A stretch of 64,000 bases of DNA. Source: Prostheceraeus crozeri (Eukaryota; Platyhelminthes; Polycladida; Euryleptidae). How positions within the stretch are numbered: the first letter of the stretch is position 1; every line of letters starts with the position of its first letter. The stretch is taken from positions 310,001 through 374,000 of the forward strand of contig CAJQUW010008939.1 of NCBI GenBank assembly GCA_907163375.1. The letters run 5' to 3'. The notes beneath the pieces were generated by a model. The model saw nothing but the letters and a program-made list of their open reading frames with translations, made no database searches and was not told the DNA's origin. The position numbers and the translations under genes were made by a program. Positions 20,680 through 33,100 of the stretch are shown in pieces.

Positions 20680-23100
20680 GTCGAGAGCTACAGTCCGCCA
20701 CATTTTATGAATATGAAACTTCAGCGACCTTTCTGAGATTGTGTGTCTGTACTGACTTTTGGTGAAAGAGAAGCCCAAAACGATAGTGCATTCGATCTAG
20801 TACTTTTTGGCGAGGCCTTTCAGCCGCTACAGGCGAATCTTCAGAAGCAATGCCTTGATCTAGCCACTTTTCGGTGAAATATCTGTACTACTTTCTCATA
20901 TAGCAAATACGTCAACCTTCGTTGTCAGTCATCACCTCGTTTGGACTGATTATGTTTCAAGAGTATAGAGGTTCAGCGACCCACGACAACGTGGGGTTAA
21001 CACGGTCTTATGAATTTCTCCAATGTAATTTTATTTACGTTAATTCAATCTAATACCAAAAATTTTTAAAAAGAATAAATTTTGTCCACCGCATAAACAG
21101 TTTTCTCCGCATTTCGTTATTTGTTTCGGTTTTATTTTGTCGCCATAAAAGTTTATGTGTAACCCATGAAATGTGAGTATCTTTTATTGTTTATTCGTTC
21201 CAAAGATAATGTAAATCTTGTTTCATAAGAGTAACCACTCAATGACAAGCATAAAAGATAGGAAAACATAAATTTTCTGCAACTCAATAAAGAAAGAGAT
21301 TAAGAAACATTAAGACGAGTCAGCTTTGAGTTAGTGATTACTTCTACAGCTGCCTTAGTGCTGAGAATGCGGGCATTTAGACAAATGAATTACGACTTAG
21401 ACATGCGCTGATGATCATCTGAGGTAACCCAGAAACTGGACAGCTAGTTGATTCATCAAAAGGGAAACAAGAATAGTCATAGTCATCGATTGAAGTCGTC
21501 TTATCGTATGCGATGGAAGATGGTTTCCCTATGATGACAGCAATCTAGTCATTCGTTCAGGATTTATCCCTTCATCTTGCTTGCAGTGCAAAATTAAACA
21601 ATTCAGTGCCAAATATTCAATTGAAGACTTCGATTTTATCGCTTCAAACTAATTGACACGATGCTAAATGTGTGAAGTCTTAGATAGCACAATGCTCATG
21701 CAACTTCACGCTGCTCTATGTAAACAAGGAACTCAAGGAATACCCAGCATACGCTCGCATCTTCCTATCACCCAATGCCCTATGTGAACAAGTGATAACA
21801 CATTGTTTATTGAAAGCTTGAGAGAAGAGGCCGAGGCAAACAAGGTCAACAGTCAGGGTGTCCATTAGAAGAAGTCGAAAATTGAAGAAAGGTCTGTGAA
21901 TATGAAGAATTCAGTTAATTTAAGTATAGAAGAAAGATGCATAACTTTCAACTGCATGGCTAAGAATTCAAAAGATAAGAACAAGATTTGATTTTTATCA
22001 ATACAGGAACGGCAAGCTTTTCTGACTTATTAGCCGATATCAGTGCAGCACACTATTGCAAAGATTCAGTAACTCGGATGTAGATAAATTGCCATCCAAA
22101 CTGCAGACTTATGATTACAGACAACTATTCATGAAGCGTTTAAAATCTTGTTATCAGAACTGTGGTTCAAAAGTTAGAGCTTTTTATTTGAAAGCTTTCA
22201 AACACTGAAGCAAAGTGCTAGATTGCATTATATTGGCATTAAGAATCCTCAGAGGAGTGGGGGGACAGCCGGAAATCCGTCAAAATTCTGAAGAATCGAT
22301 TTGTAAATTTTGTGGAACATTTCGAATACAAATTTTGTTAACGTTGACCAGCAAAAATTATAATTGTGGTCAAATGAAAGAGGAAATCATTTGAAATTCA
22401 ATTGTATTGATGTTTGAACAGCTTCGGCGCACGTGAGTTGAAAGATAACCTGAAGAGTTATTGATTAAATGGATCGCAGAATCTCAAATTTCTTTGGAGA
22501 ATCTCTTCGCAAAAATGGAACATCGCTCGACCTCCAGGAAGATAAACCATCAAATAGAACGGTATTTTATTTATTGTTCTACAAAGGGAAATAACTTTTG
22601 GCCACCACGCCTGCGGATTATCAATTTTGTTCAAAATGAGTCAATTATCGTATCATTTCAGTAATGTCAATTTGATGTCATCATTTTTGACATGACACCG
22701 CATCCTTGTTTACAAGCCATTTCCGAACGTTCAATGATAATGTTGCAATTAGAAAGTAAATGCTACATGTAGGCCTAATCCCTGTCATTACGTTTAGGAA
22801 AAAAATGGTTTCTTTATTTATGCACATAGACTTAAGTTAACAGGATGCGGAATGTTTCACTAGACATGCATTTGATTTCGACTCCTGAATTGGCAACGCA
22901 CGTGACATCAAAAAAGATTGGGGATAAGAAGCAGACAGCGATTATTTTCGAAAATCGATACGGAATGGTTCATTGAATTTTGCGCTATCTCAGTATAAAA
23001 TTATCAGCAGTAGCTACTACTAATAATTTTAAGGAGTACAAAGATAGAAGAGAAAATATAGGTTTCCGGACTTAAAAATCTAATTGCACTCTATACTATT
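20680..23100. other. Gene-free intronic stretch
   Basis: No exon or transposon motif is recognised between the Polinton and the IS630-type element. Confidence 0.4.
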
Positions 23101-23109
23101 GGTTTTCCA

Positions 23110-24770
23110 ATCCATTTTCATAATTAACAAGTTCTATTTGAGCTGCACCGGTAATACCAAATTCTATTTCGTCCTCGATACTCAATTCATTAACACCGAG
23201 TGCATTTGACAAATTCTTTTTCGTCCTCTATGGTGCAGTCAGTCGAATAGCAAATTCATCGACGTCACAACAAATTCTATTTCATTGATCTTGCATGCTG
23301 TAGACATAATACCCATATATGGACAAATGAGTATGTCATTACCATATTTGGATATCATGATCCGCTTTTCATCAGTCCTCAGCTGATCATTGATACAAAA
23401 CTAAGAGATCAAGGCGCAACAGGGTTATTCTGTGGTGATAGCTGACAATGTCCTCCTCGGCGTCAACAACTTCAACGATTTCATTGTCTGAGTCCTCTAC
23501 ACCTCGTCGTTACAATGGAATTCCACTAATTGATAGACAGAGATTAGTACGGTCATACGAGGAGGATCGCGACTACATCTCCTTGGCAGATCACATGGAT
23601 ATCAAACGACAAACAGCTAGGTCGATCATACAAAAGTATAGACGTGATGGGACTATCGCATCATCTCCAAAAGGAGGACGTACCTATGCGAAGATGGACG
23701 ATGAAATGCGACGGGCAATCATCAGCTACGTCGATGAAAAGTCAACGATTACTTTGAAAGAAATAGAGGAACGATTGTCACATGATTATCCTATGAAACC
23801 CCATGTCAGTATTCAGACCATTGCCAATGCATTGGATGGAACCTTGTACACCATCAAGAAATTAGAGAGTGTCCCGATACAGTGGAATTCTCCAGACATC
23901 AAATTATCTCGGAAATTATTCATGGAGTGGATGACCGACATCGGGATGCAGCTTCATCTACTGTATCTAGATGAAACCGGATTTAATATCTGGACGGCGC
24001 GAACTCGAGGAAGGTCCCGACGTGGTTTACCAGCTATTCGACAAGTTGAAGGTCAAAGGGGACGAAATATCACCGTTGCACTGTGTGTCTCACCACAGTA
24101 TGGTCTGGTACATTACAATATCATCAATGGACGTATGACCACTGAGCTCTTCTCCGACTTCCTAATGGAAATTTCGGCACTGATGGAAGAAGACACTTTC
24201 ACCTTGCTAATGGACAAAGCTCGTTGTCATAGCGATCCTCCATTCATGTCGAACATTCATGACGTGAAAATGCTGCCGAAGTATAGTCCATTTTTAAACC
24301 TAACAGAGATTGCTAACTCGTGTTTGAAAGCAGCTGTGAAACGATCTTTGAGTGAACCCACCATCCAACAACGATTGGCAGACAGGGATGAAGTATTACG
24401 ACTGAACATGACTCTACAACGTTATCGCACTGCCATTCTTATTGACGCTATCAAGGACAATATCGACACAATAACTCCAGAAAAGTGTAGTTCGTGGTAT
24501 CGTCATCTATCTAAATATAATCGACACTGCCTTAATGCGGAGGACATTTACTGGTGAGATATGTTAGACGTTTAACCTACGCTTTTCGCATGAAACAAAG
24601 ACGATTTGTATTTTTGTACTTGAATTGTTTGTAACATTATATAATCTATCGTGTTTAAAAGAATTTGTTACTTAAAACGAAAATGTTTTTGCTATTCTGA
24701 CTGATTAGGTGTCGTGGACGAAATAGAATTGGTTAAATAGCAAGTTTTAGTAATCGGATGAAAATGGCTT
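23110..24770 (+). mobile_element. IS630-Tc1-mariner-type transposon with iterated end motifs
   Basis: Degenerate inverted ends flank the transposase. CCAAATTCTATTTCGTCC at 23157-23174 pairs with GGACGAAATAGAATTGG at 24716-24732. Outside these, CCATTTTCAT (about 23112) pairs with ATGAAAATGG (about 24759-24768). The motif recurs at 23210-23226 and, shortened, at 23271-23285 on the left. CAGTCAGTCGAATAGC on the left matches GCTATTCTGACTGATT on the right. The outermost ends and TA duplication could not be fixed. Confidence 0.65.
23448..24557 (+). CDS. IS630-type DDE transposase, intact 369 aa
   Basis: A full-length frame with ATG. The N-terminal 20-75 region is a helix-turn-helix (ISLADHMDIKRQTARSIIQK). 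A second HTH lies around 100-135. The RNase H-like core has D175 in LYLDETGFN, D256 in LLMDKARCH and E287 in YSPFLNLTEIAN, with 30 residues between the last two. In relatives the second box is usually MDNA and the third LNPIE. Here they read MDKA and LNLTE, which may reduce activity. The frame has no stop or shift, so this is the best preserved transposase in the window. It lies in the zinc-finger gene's intron. Confidence 0.88.
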   Translation: MSSSASTTSTISLSESSTPRRYNGIPLIDRQRLVRSYEEDRDYISLADHMDIKRQTARSIIQKYRRDGTIASSPKGGRTYAKMDDEMRRAIISYVDEKSTITLKEIEERLSHDYPMKPHVSIQTIANALDGTLYTIKKLESVPIQWNSPDIKLSRKLFMEWMTDIGMQLHLLYLDETGFNIWTARTRGRSRRGLPAIRQVEGQRGRNITVALCVSPQYGLVHYNIINGRMTTELFSDFLMEISALMEEDTFTLLMDKARCHSDPPFMSNIHDVKMLPKYSPFLNLTEIANSCLKAAVKRSLSEPTIQQRLADRDEVLRLNMTLQRYRTAILIDAIKDNIDTITPEKCSSWYRHLSKYNRHCLNAEDIYW

Positions 24771-24900
24771 TGTTAAATCGTACCGACGTGCTTAAACAAT
24801 TCAAATATATGAGAGGACCGAGAAAAAATTTATCTCCAAGTGATCACGCGATACATCTAGCGTGGCGTCCACCACGCATCATCAGGCTACAGGTTCTCAC

Positions 24901-25101
24901 CAGGTTCTATTTTCAATAATTCGATTTCTTGACAGTTTCCAAGAGAATCACTTGTCTTTAAAAAATCAGCTTCCTTTTTTACGACATTGGTCTCTAGACT
25001 CGATTTGTTCGCATTCTCTTCTTCACATTCCCACGAAATGACACAAACATCATCATCTTCCTCTTCAACAGGGTTAGTCACTGTTGCTTCCTCATGTTCG
25101 A
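24901..25101 (-). CDS. Internal exon of the zinc-finger gene (acidic region, SUMO-like site)
   Basis: On the minus strand an acceptor (cttgatttttcag) ends at 25102 and a donor GTGAGA starts at 24900. They bound a 201-nt exon of phase 1 at both ends. It encodes an acidic segment (VEHEEATV..., EEEDDDVCVISWECEEEN) that finishes with LLKIEPG, a psi-K-x-E sumoylation-type motif often found ahead of zinc fingers in transcription factors. The split codon G|AT joins in frame to the exon ending at 7891. The open frame continuing upstream past 25101 is intronic. The upstream exon(s) were not found. Confidence 0.65.
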
Positions 25102-25427
25102 CTGAAAAATCAAGATATAAGCAAATTTCAAGTAAAAATGTGAACAGAATGAATTGACATTTCAACGACTTTAGTTATTTCTAAAAAGAAAATAGTGCAT
25201 TATTTCCTTCAGTGTTGGTCTGAACCCATCACACAAAAAAGTTCATTGGCCTAAAGCAGGTTGATTAGACTAGAGAAAACATGTGCAGTAAGGAATTGAT
25301 ATTGCTGATGTCTAAGTCAAGTGTAGTGCCGCATTAGCTTGCCCTGATACTGCATTGTTGTGCAGCAGGGTTTGTCGAACCCAAAACCCAACCCGGGTTT
25401 TGCAAACCCTCTTGTGTAGTAATACAG

Positions 25428-28045
25428 CAGGCCTCCCAACGAATTTTAGTGAGAATATAGGCTAAAATTATAGGTCCCAAAAAAATATATAGGCTTTTAT
25501 AGGTTTTCATAATCTTATTATGTATAGGCATATTATTGTTTAATTGAAATTAAATTTATCATGTCATCAATCTTTTCAATTACATGTGAAACTCCAACCA
25601 AACTAATATGATCGTTCACGTAAATTCGATTGCAATTAATAAGTAGGTTTATTATGAGAAGTAGATAAATTACGTAAATGACAAAGTAAAATACGTTGAA
25701 AATTGAAGTCAACGACTATCATCCAATACATGCATTAATACGTTCAAGTGCTATTTAACTTTATGAATATTTTGTACATGTAGGGAGCCATAAAATATTG
25801 ACATTCATTATAAAAAAACAACTCTATTAAAAAATTACAAACTTCTCGGTTATTAGAGAAAGCAGTCTTTGAAAATTAAGAAAAATACTTCGTGAATTGT
25901 AAAGTTTTGTACAAAATTTACTTACAGCTTTACCGAACAGAAAACTTCAAAACAAACACTTGTAAAAATGTCCAATCTTTCCACTAAAAAGTTAAAAAGT
26001 TCAACAACTGAAAATGTGACACTTGTTAAATAATCTATACAAAAAATGAGGACAAGCAAATTGCTATCACTACAGTCAACTATCTCTCATCAACAGAGTT
26101 GAAGTTCGTTATTACAGTCTTTTTTTCTTTATTGTCATTTCGTGGTAAGTTGTCATGAGCTGCCGCTTTTTATTCTGTAATTCAAGTTGCTTCTTTGCGG
26201 ATGTTTCGATTTTTTCTTTTGCCAATCGCAAAAGATCTGATGCTATACTGATGCCATCCATATCATTCTTTTTTATGCTTTCATCGAGACGGGTTTGTGC
26301 ATCCTTTAATAGAAGATTGGCTCTCGACGTTTCAACGTTAATGTTTTCTTCGTCTTTCGCAATAAGACATGTTTGCGCGTCCATTTTTTCTATTTTTTCA
26401 TTGTGTTCCTTTTCTGCTTGAATTTCTTTTTCTTCGCGTTCTTTCTTTTCCTGTTTAAGTTTTTCCGCCTTTTTCCTTTCTTCCTCCAATTCCTGCTGAT
26501 ACACCTTCGAAGATGCCCTCGCCACGCTGATAAGGTCCTTTGCCATCAAATGATCGGACAGTGTCTTTACATGCTCTTATTCCGATTACAGATTTTGCAG
26601 AAAGCGCTGTTCTATCCGTACCAAGCAATCGTTTATTAACTGAAAGTCCACTTTCTGAGTCGGCATTGCTGTGAGCCAATATGAGAGCTGCTTTTACGAC
26701 ACGGGAAAGATTCGGGTATTTCTTTCTTCCACTTACTGATTCATGTTCTAGTATCTGAGACCAGAATTCATCAATGCGGATTTCATGAATGTCTGACTTA
26801 ACTTTTTCTTCACCGTACAATTTCCATTCGTCGATGATTTTCACGATGTCGTCATCTTTGAGAAAAGGCATCGCTTCTGCTATGATTTTGATATAGCGGC
26901 ATCTTTTCTTGTTGGATTGCTCTTTTGGATGTAGTACGGGGAGGGCTCGAAGTATTTTGTTATCATGTGGAAGTTTATCGATCAAGTACTGCGATGCAGT
27001 TTGGTAGAACGACAGTATCTGTTTCATGACTTCATCCTTCGATTTCGATTCGACCTTCTCAATCGCGTCTCTGGCTGCATGTCCGATTTCAATATCTTCA
27101 TTAGCCAAATGGTTCTGTGACACATCGATTGATTTCAAATTCTTTGAGTTTTCTTTTACATAACTCTGGTTTTGAAAGCGGAACAAGACAGACTTTATCA
27201 AATCACACATAGAAGGATATAGATAATGTATCAAGGGGCCTTCTGTTTGAAAGACGATGAGATATTTATCAAAAAGCGGTTTCACACAAATGAGAACAGC
27301 ACAGACTTGAAAGCAGCCCAATAGAGTTGGGAGATTAAACTAGTTTCAAATGATATTCTAATTCAGCGTTATGTTTTCCTTTCATAATATTTTGATGATT
27401 CCAAAGTCAAAATACAAAGAGTGTAGCTTACCTTCTTCATCAGGAGCGAAGTTATTAACTATAGATAATAATTTCACTTCTGAATGACAAAGGGCAACAG
27501 TCAAAATTGAGTTATACATTAAACATCTAGTGTAAAACATCTTAATTGTAGGCAACCGGGTCTCCCAACTCCATAAATTTTGCTTGAAGTCCATAAACAG
27601 TCATTTTATTAACTATTTTAAGTTCAGGTTTTCCACAATTATAAAAACATGTACATGTATGTTCAATTCAATAACAAATTATAAAATGGAACAAGTAAAC
27701 AATACGAACAGTTCAACAACCAGACTGAACCAATCGAAAATCATTCAAGAGTAATAACTGCTGATCATTGGGCACACGAGGAACAAAATCAATCACCGAC
27801 CTTCAAAAGACGAATAACACACAATCTGAAACCAGATAGTATTAAAAATTGCTTTCCTTATCGATAATCAAGAAAACTTACGTGGTATGTAAAATAGCAT
27901 AAGAAATGTGATCATCTCAGTCAAAAATCATAAGAAGTCCGAAAAAATAGGTTTATATAGGTTTTATAGGTTATTTTTTAAAAATATATGTCAGTTTTTA
28001 AAAAATAGGTTTTTATAGGTTTTATAGGTTTTTTTGGGAGGCCTG
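25428..28045 (-). mobile_element. hAT transposon, 2.6 kb
   Basis: CAGGCCTCCCAA at 25428 is exactly complementary to TTGGGAGGCCTG ending at 28045. AATACAG flanks both ends (25421-25427 and 28046-28052), close to the 8-bp duplication of hAT elements. Just inside each end TATAGG is repeated about five or six times, in the same orientation at both ends. The interior carries decayed transposase on the minus strand. Confidence 0.85.
26112..27321 (-). pseudogene. hAT transposase remnant with coiled C-terminus
   Basis: One frame (27321-26455) contains TEGPLIHYLYPSMCDL, then LPVLHPKEQSNKKRC and the hAT dimerisation-type block YPNLSRVVKAALILAHSNAD followed by SGLSVNK. This is the C-terminal signature of hAT transposases. 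The protein then shifts by one base near 26540 into a second frame (26549-26112). That frame continues KDLISVARASSKVYQQEL into a long Glu/Lys-rich coiled coil and ends at a stop at 26112. The N-terminal BED finger and first catalytic Asp are not readable upstream. The gene is inactive. Confidence 0.75.
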
Positions 28046-28049
28046 AATA

Positions 28050-30170
28050 CAGTCTAAATATATTTTAAGTTACCGATGAAATATGATATACATGTAACTT
28101 AATTTGAAGATTGGTATTGTGAAAATTAACATATTGGTCTTCAAGAATACTAAGTAAGTGTGTGGTGTGATGCGCAGCTTCCATATTCCGGCAAAATCAA
28201 AATGATCTGATCCATCAGGTATTATGATCAATATTGTGGGGATGTCCTTCTTCTCTAACTTCAATTTGCATGTTTTTTGCTATCGGCAGACGTTATTCTT
28301 TACTTCTCATGATTTTACCTGCTTCAGCTTCTACTTCTATCAATAATAAGTATTCTGAAATTCTGTAGTTTTGTATATTTCGGGTAAAAATATTCCCATG
28401 AATGCTCTGTTACTTCCTACATACATGTCTTCATTTTCTTGTCATTGTAACTGGAAAAATGCATTTATAATTTCAGCTTATTATCCTCTGAGTGTCAGCA
28501 AAAGTTGAAAAAGGCAAAACTTTGGCTGACATTCAGAAGATAAGCCGATGAGATCAGTGTATTTTTCTTTATCACCATTCACTAAATTGCTTTTGTCAGG
28601 ACTATGGCTTATGACTCACGAAGCACGATTATTGAAAGCATGCCCATTTTTTCTGACTCATCATGGGTCGGAAAGTGTCAGCAACAAAGTTACACGGTGT
28701 GCTAGCGCACCTTTGATCTTCGTGGAAATCACACATGTAGGTTACATAACATTTGCATCAGAATTTATTTCAAGCAAAGGCAGCACAGCTCTGAGCTACA
28801 AGTAGACCCGCCTTCATAGTCCAAATTGGTGACGTCATAGTTATCTTATGACTTCTTACTATTTGTGAACTTTATCTTGATTCACAAATTCTATTCTGAT
28901 ACTTAATCTTACGAAGTAAATGAATACAATTCCTAAAGAAAGGGTTGTCCATTAGGGTCTACCCAACAACAAGTGCTCGCTGACTTTTTTATTGTTGCAT
29001 TTAGCTTTGTGAGAACTTACGCTTATTTCCCAAACAATAACCGAGTCACTTCAATTCCTTTTGACTAAACGGAGGATTCAGATAATTTCGTTACTGTGAG
29101 ATCTTGAACTTCAAAGGTGTTCAGTCCACCATTCATGAAGTGAATCACGCTAAGTTTACAGCGACCTCTTCTGCTTTCTTTCATCATTCACGTAGTATGA
29201 ATGAGCAAAGAGACGTACTACTGTGTATAGTATTATCATAGTGAATGAACCCACAAACTTCACAAAAACATGTGTTCACGACTTGCTTCAAACCCATGAA
29301 TTGGATCTCTCATGATATCGAGCTCTATGTTTCTGGGAAGGAAGATGCACTGGCATTGATCGTACATAATTGCACTGTAACATGAAGGTAAAAGGAATAT
29401 TTCAAGTCAATATATATTTCACGACACGTAGCGCAATATTAATTATAGCAACTTGCCATGCCTATATTAATAGGATCCAGTGGGCAAATGCTTCATTTAT
29501 GATTGAAATCAATGTATCTAATGGAGCATGTACATCTAAAATTCCCTGAGAGAAATTGTGAATTCTGAATTCAGTCAATTCAAGCGTGTGGAGGAATAAA
29601 AACCTCTGTGCATATGTCATGGAGCAGTTAGACGTGCGTTGCCTTCAGATTTTCAATTAAATGTACAGATGAATTAAGTATATCTTTCATACACAATTAA
29701 AGCAGGGCTTATGAGGCAATTTATTTTAAAAATCAGCAATTCTTTATAAGTACAAGCAATTTCTTAGAAATCTAGTATTTCTTATTTTTCTAGTAAATGA
29801 GAGTATCACGTTGTCCAAAAATGATCGAGACATGTGTTCAGAGACAAGCTAACATTTGTCTCACAGCATCGATTGTGACACTCACTTGACAAAAGAAAGC
29901 ACTTTTCATTGCATATCCAACGACTGATTTAACATCAAATTTCAAATTGGAAATTTGGCTTTAAATGTTTTCCCGATTTCGTTTTTTAACTGGGAACAGT
30001 TCGTATTCATGAAGGACGTTCATATGCGATTGTCATATAATATTCTCATAACTTACACATACATATTCCTTTATAAATGCCACACTTAATTCAATGTAGA
30101 AACCTAGCGAAACTAGCTTGTAGAATAGATTGTGAAGAGTAATTGAACATTGTCTTGCTTATACACATTC
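28050..30170. other. Gene-free stretch with one hairpin repeat
   Basis: There is no supported exon. At about 28468-28545, CTTATTATCCTCTGAGTGTCAGC pairs imperfectly with GCTGACATTCAGAAGATAAG around a 20-nt loop, a small foldback sequence. Confidence 0.4.
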
Positions 30171-30179
30171 CGTGAGGTT

Positions 30180-33100
30180 TTATTTCATTTCGATAATTTG
30201 AGTCGCATCTTCAATATTGAGTTGACTAGCGTTGATATAAGTCACAAGACAGTCGGCAAAGTCTGACAAATTCTGGTTAATATTGAATTGGTCATTGGTT
30301 TGCAACATGACCTACAATTTTGAATTTACATACATATATAAATCTGTGAATGTTCTTTGTTATATCCAATAATTTTATCATACTTCAGTGCATGTCATTT
30401 TTACATGGATTTGATCTCACCTTTGTTGACAGCTGAAGATTCTGAATTTCCCAGTCTCTGAAAAATGTCATGAAATTGCGTTTTATATCTAAAGAGAATG
30501 ACAACCATGAAGTCAATAGAAGACACCAATACCCTTGATTCCCCGACCGCACTCACCCGACCCAGGAATCCAACCGAACTCGCGATGGAGATGAGCTCGC
30601 ACCTTCTTCACTAGGTCCGCTGACGACGATACGACTGCGACAGACCTTTGTTGTTAAAATGCGTTTTAGTAAATCAAATATTTCTGTAAAGCTCGTGATA
30701 CTATGGTAGGCAAATACTGCATCGCATCTAATCTCTTACATGTAGCAGTATTCGATGAAAAAATCCTCCGTTATTTTGCTCTTATTATATACTCTCACAA
30801 GACCGGTTCCAGCTAAGAAATTGGGCGTGGTTTACTGTGTCGATTGCGGTGATTCCGATTGTGGATGGAAATATATTGGTGAGACTGGGAGGACGGTGGA
30901 CGAGAGAATGAAGGAGCACCGAAGGTCCTTAATGAATCTGGATGGATCATCCGAGATGGTCAATCATGTGATGAGCACCAACATGATATGGATTTTAAGT
31001 CTGTCAGAATTTTAGACAAGGCGCGGAATTACAGAGAGCGAATTATAAAGCAAGCCTTGTGGTCGTGCAAAGGAAGTGGTAATAAAGTGAAATTCTCGGT
31101 TGGACAATCTTGGTGTTCGGTTCTGCCTGATACGTAACTTGTCTTGATCATTTTGCTTATTTTCTATGCTTTTCTTTTCTGTGAATAATCTGCTGTTCAT
31201 TGACTTTTACTTATTTCTTTAATTTCAGTAATGTGTCTTAACTTCTTAATTTAAACAGTTAACGAATTGTTGATGCTTTCTATGAATAGTTGATTGATTT
31301 CTCTGCCTCATGAACTGTATTTGTCTTCGATTTGTGTCAAGGTTTTCGTTATGCGTGATCATGGCAGCGTAGGTGCAGGAAATGCATCGCACTCTTTTGG
31401 AATTTGAACTTTTTTGATATTCAGCTTACCACTAAAAAAGCTATCCTCCTCTCCACATATTCAGAATGTAGCAGTATCATCGGATCAGACTGCGTTAATC
31501 AGGTCAACTAAGTTTGGTTTCCCACTTAATCAAAATTTATGTTTGAGACAGAACAAAATCGAGAATTTACTCATCTTCTCTGCAATGCAATTTATATGAT
31601 TCGCTGATCAATAGTCTGAACCGAAGTGACTCTTCCCTCCCGTATTCAAAGCTAGAAAACATACCAGCATAGCAGGGAAGGGAGACCCTCCTCATACACA
31701 CTCGCAGGAAGCTTGGGTTAGTGAAAGCGGCGGAATCCTTCATTGTCAGACAGACTAGAAACACGATACTTTTGCATGTCCGCGCCGAAGTAAGGCCCAC
31801 AACCTATTAAGACCGGGGAATTTTTCAAACGTATTTTGCGGGCGTTCTAGGCAACGCATGAGGTTGTGAGTGGCATTGTTAGAATCACGTTTATCGACTC
31901 TTTCATTTGACCACACTTCTGGTCGCTCTGTTAATAACATTACTTTGCAACGCTGTTCCAACAAATCAGGTGGAAATGACATGTTGTACAATATAACGCG
32001 AGTATGCCAATTGGCATTCATGGGTTTGTCAACCGAGCTATCTTACCATCATGCAATGATATGAAAAATGTCAAAATCCAGTTCACCCATGGCTCGATGT
32101 CATGAAATTCGTACAATTCCTTGAAAATCTGCAAGAAATGATTTCGTATCCAATATCCCGCAATACTTAGAGTACTTAATCCGGCCCTACTGATTTACTA
32201 CGTGACAAAATACATAATGTGCTTCAAAAAGAATGATCCGATTTTATTGAAATATAAAAAATATAAATATTAAATTAAATACTAAATATAATTTTATCGA
32301 ATTGATACAGAGCCTCGAAATTAGTTTCAAAATGCTTGTAGAACGAACTAGTGTTATACGCTTCAAGTATTGCTGCGGTTGTTCATTCTGACGTGCAGAA
32401 CACTTAGTCAATTTTTTAGCAAATTTTATTTACAAAAGTGATATGTGTTATGTATGACCTCCTCTGGATGAACGGCAAACATCAAGACGACATGCTATAC
32501 CTCAATAAACATGTCGCTTGTCACTGTCTTCACTGCTGCGATGACGCAATTCTTGGCAGAAGAGGTAAGTAAATCTTATCATTCACATTACTTCAAAGAA
32601 AAAAATACAATCTGTTAGGTCTGTGATCTTACTGGCCATTCATGCAATGTAAAATCTGCAGGCGACCGATCCATTGTTGAGGTAGCTCGTTAGATGTCAA
32701 AAGTCGTCGGACTTCATCATGCCAGTGCGGTAGCCTAACACCCTGTAGAAAGATGGGTTTTAGAATCGGTACTAAACCTGAAGGAGAAACCAGTTTTGTA
32801 GCCTTTCCAGATATGTGATGCAGGCGATGAAATCGGATGATTCTTTTTGAAAGTCCCTGTGTTAAAAAAAGTTATTGGTAATTATGAACCAATTTTGTCC
32901 CAGTGGATGTCAAAACACCCAAACACCTGATGTATTACACAGATAAAGGTTCTAAAATAATTCTCTTAATATCTAAGATGAGCATTAATATGCATGTATT
33001 ACACCGAATAAGAATAGACCTAGTATTTCAGAGGATACTGAAATAAACGAACATTGATTCTGACAGTACAATGGGATTTAATGCTGTATCATCATGGCAT

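Noticed and set aside
32510-32563. Possible first coding exon on the plus strand (MSLVTVFTAAMTQFLAEE then GTAAGT)
   Set aside because: A good donor but no in-phase downstream exon or family match could be found; a chance frame of this length is common.
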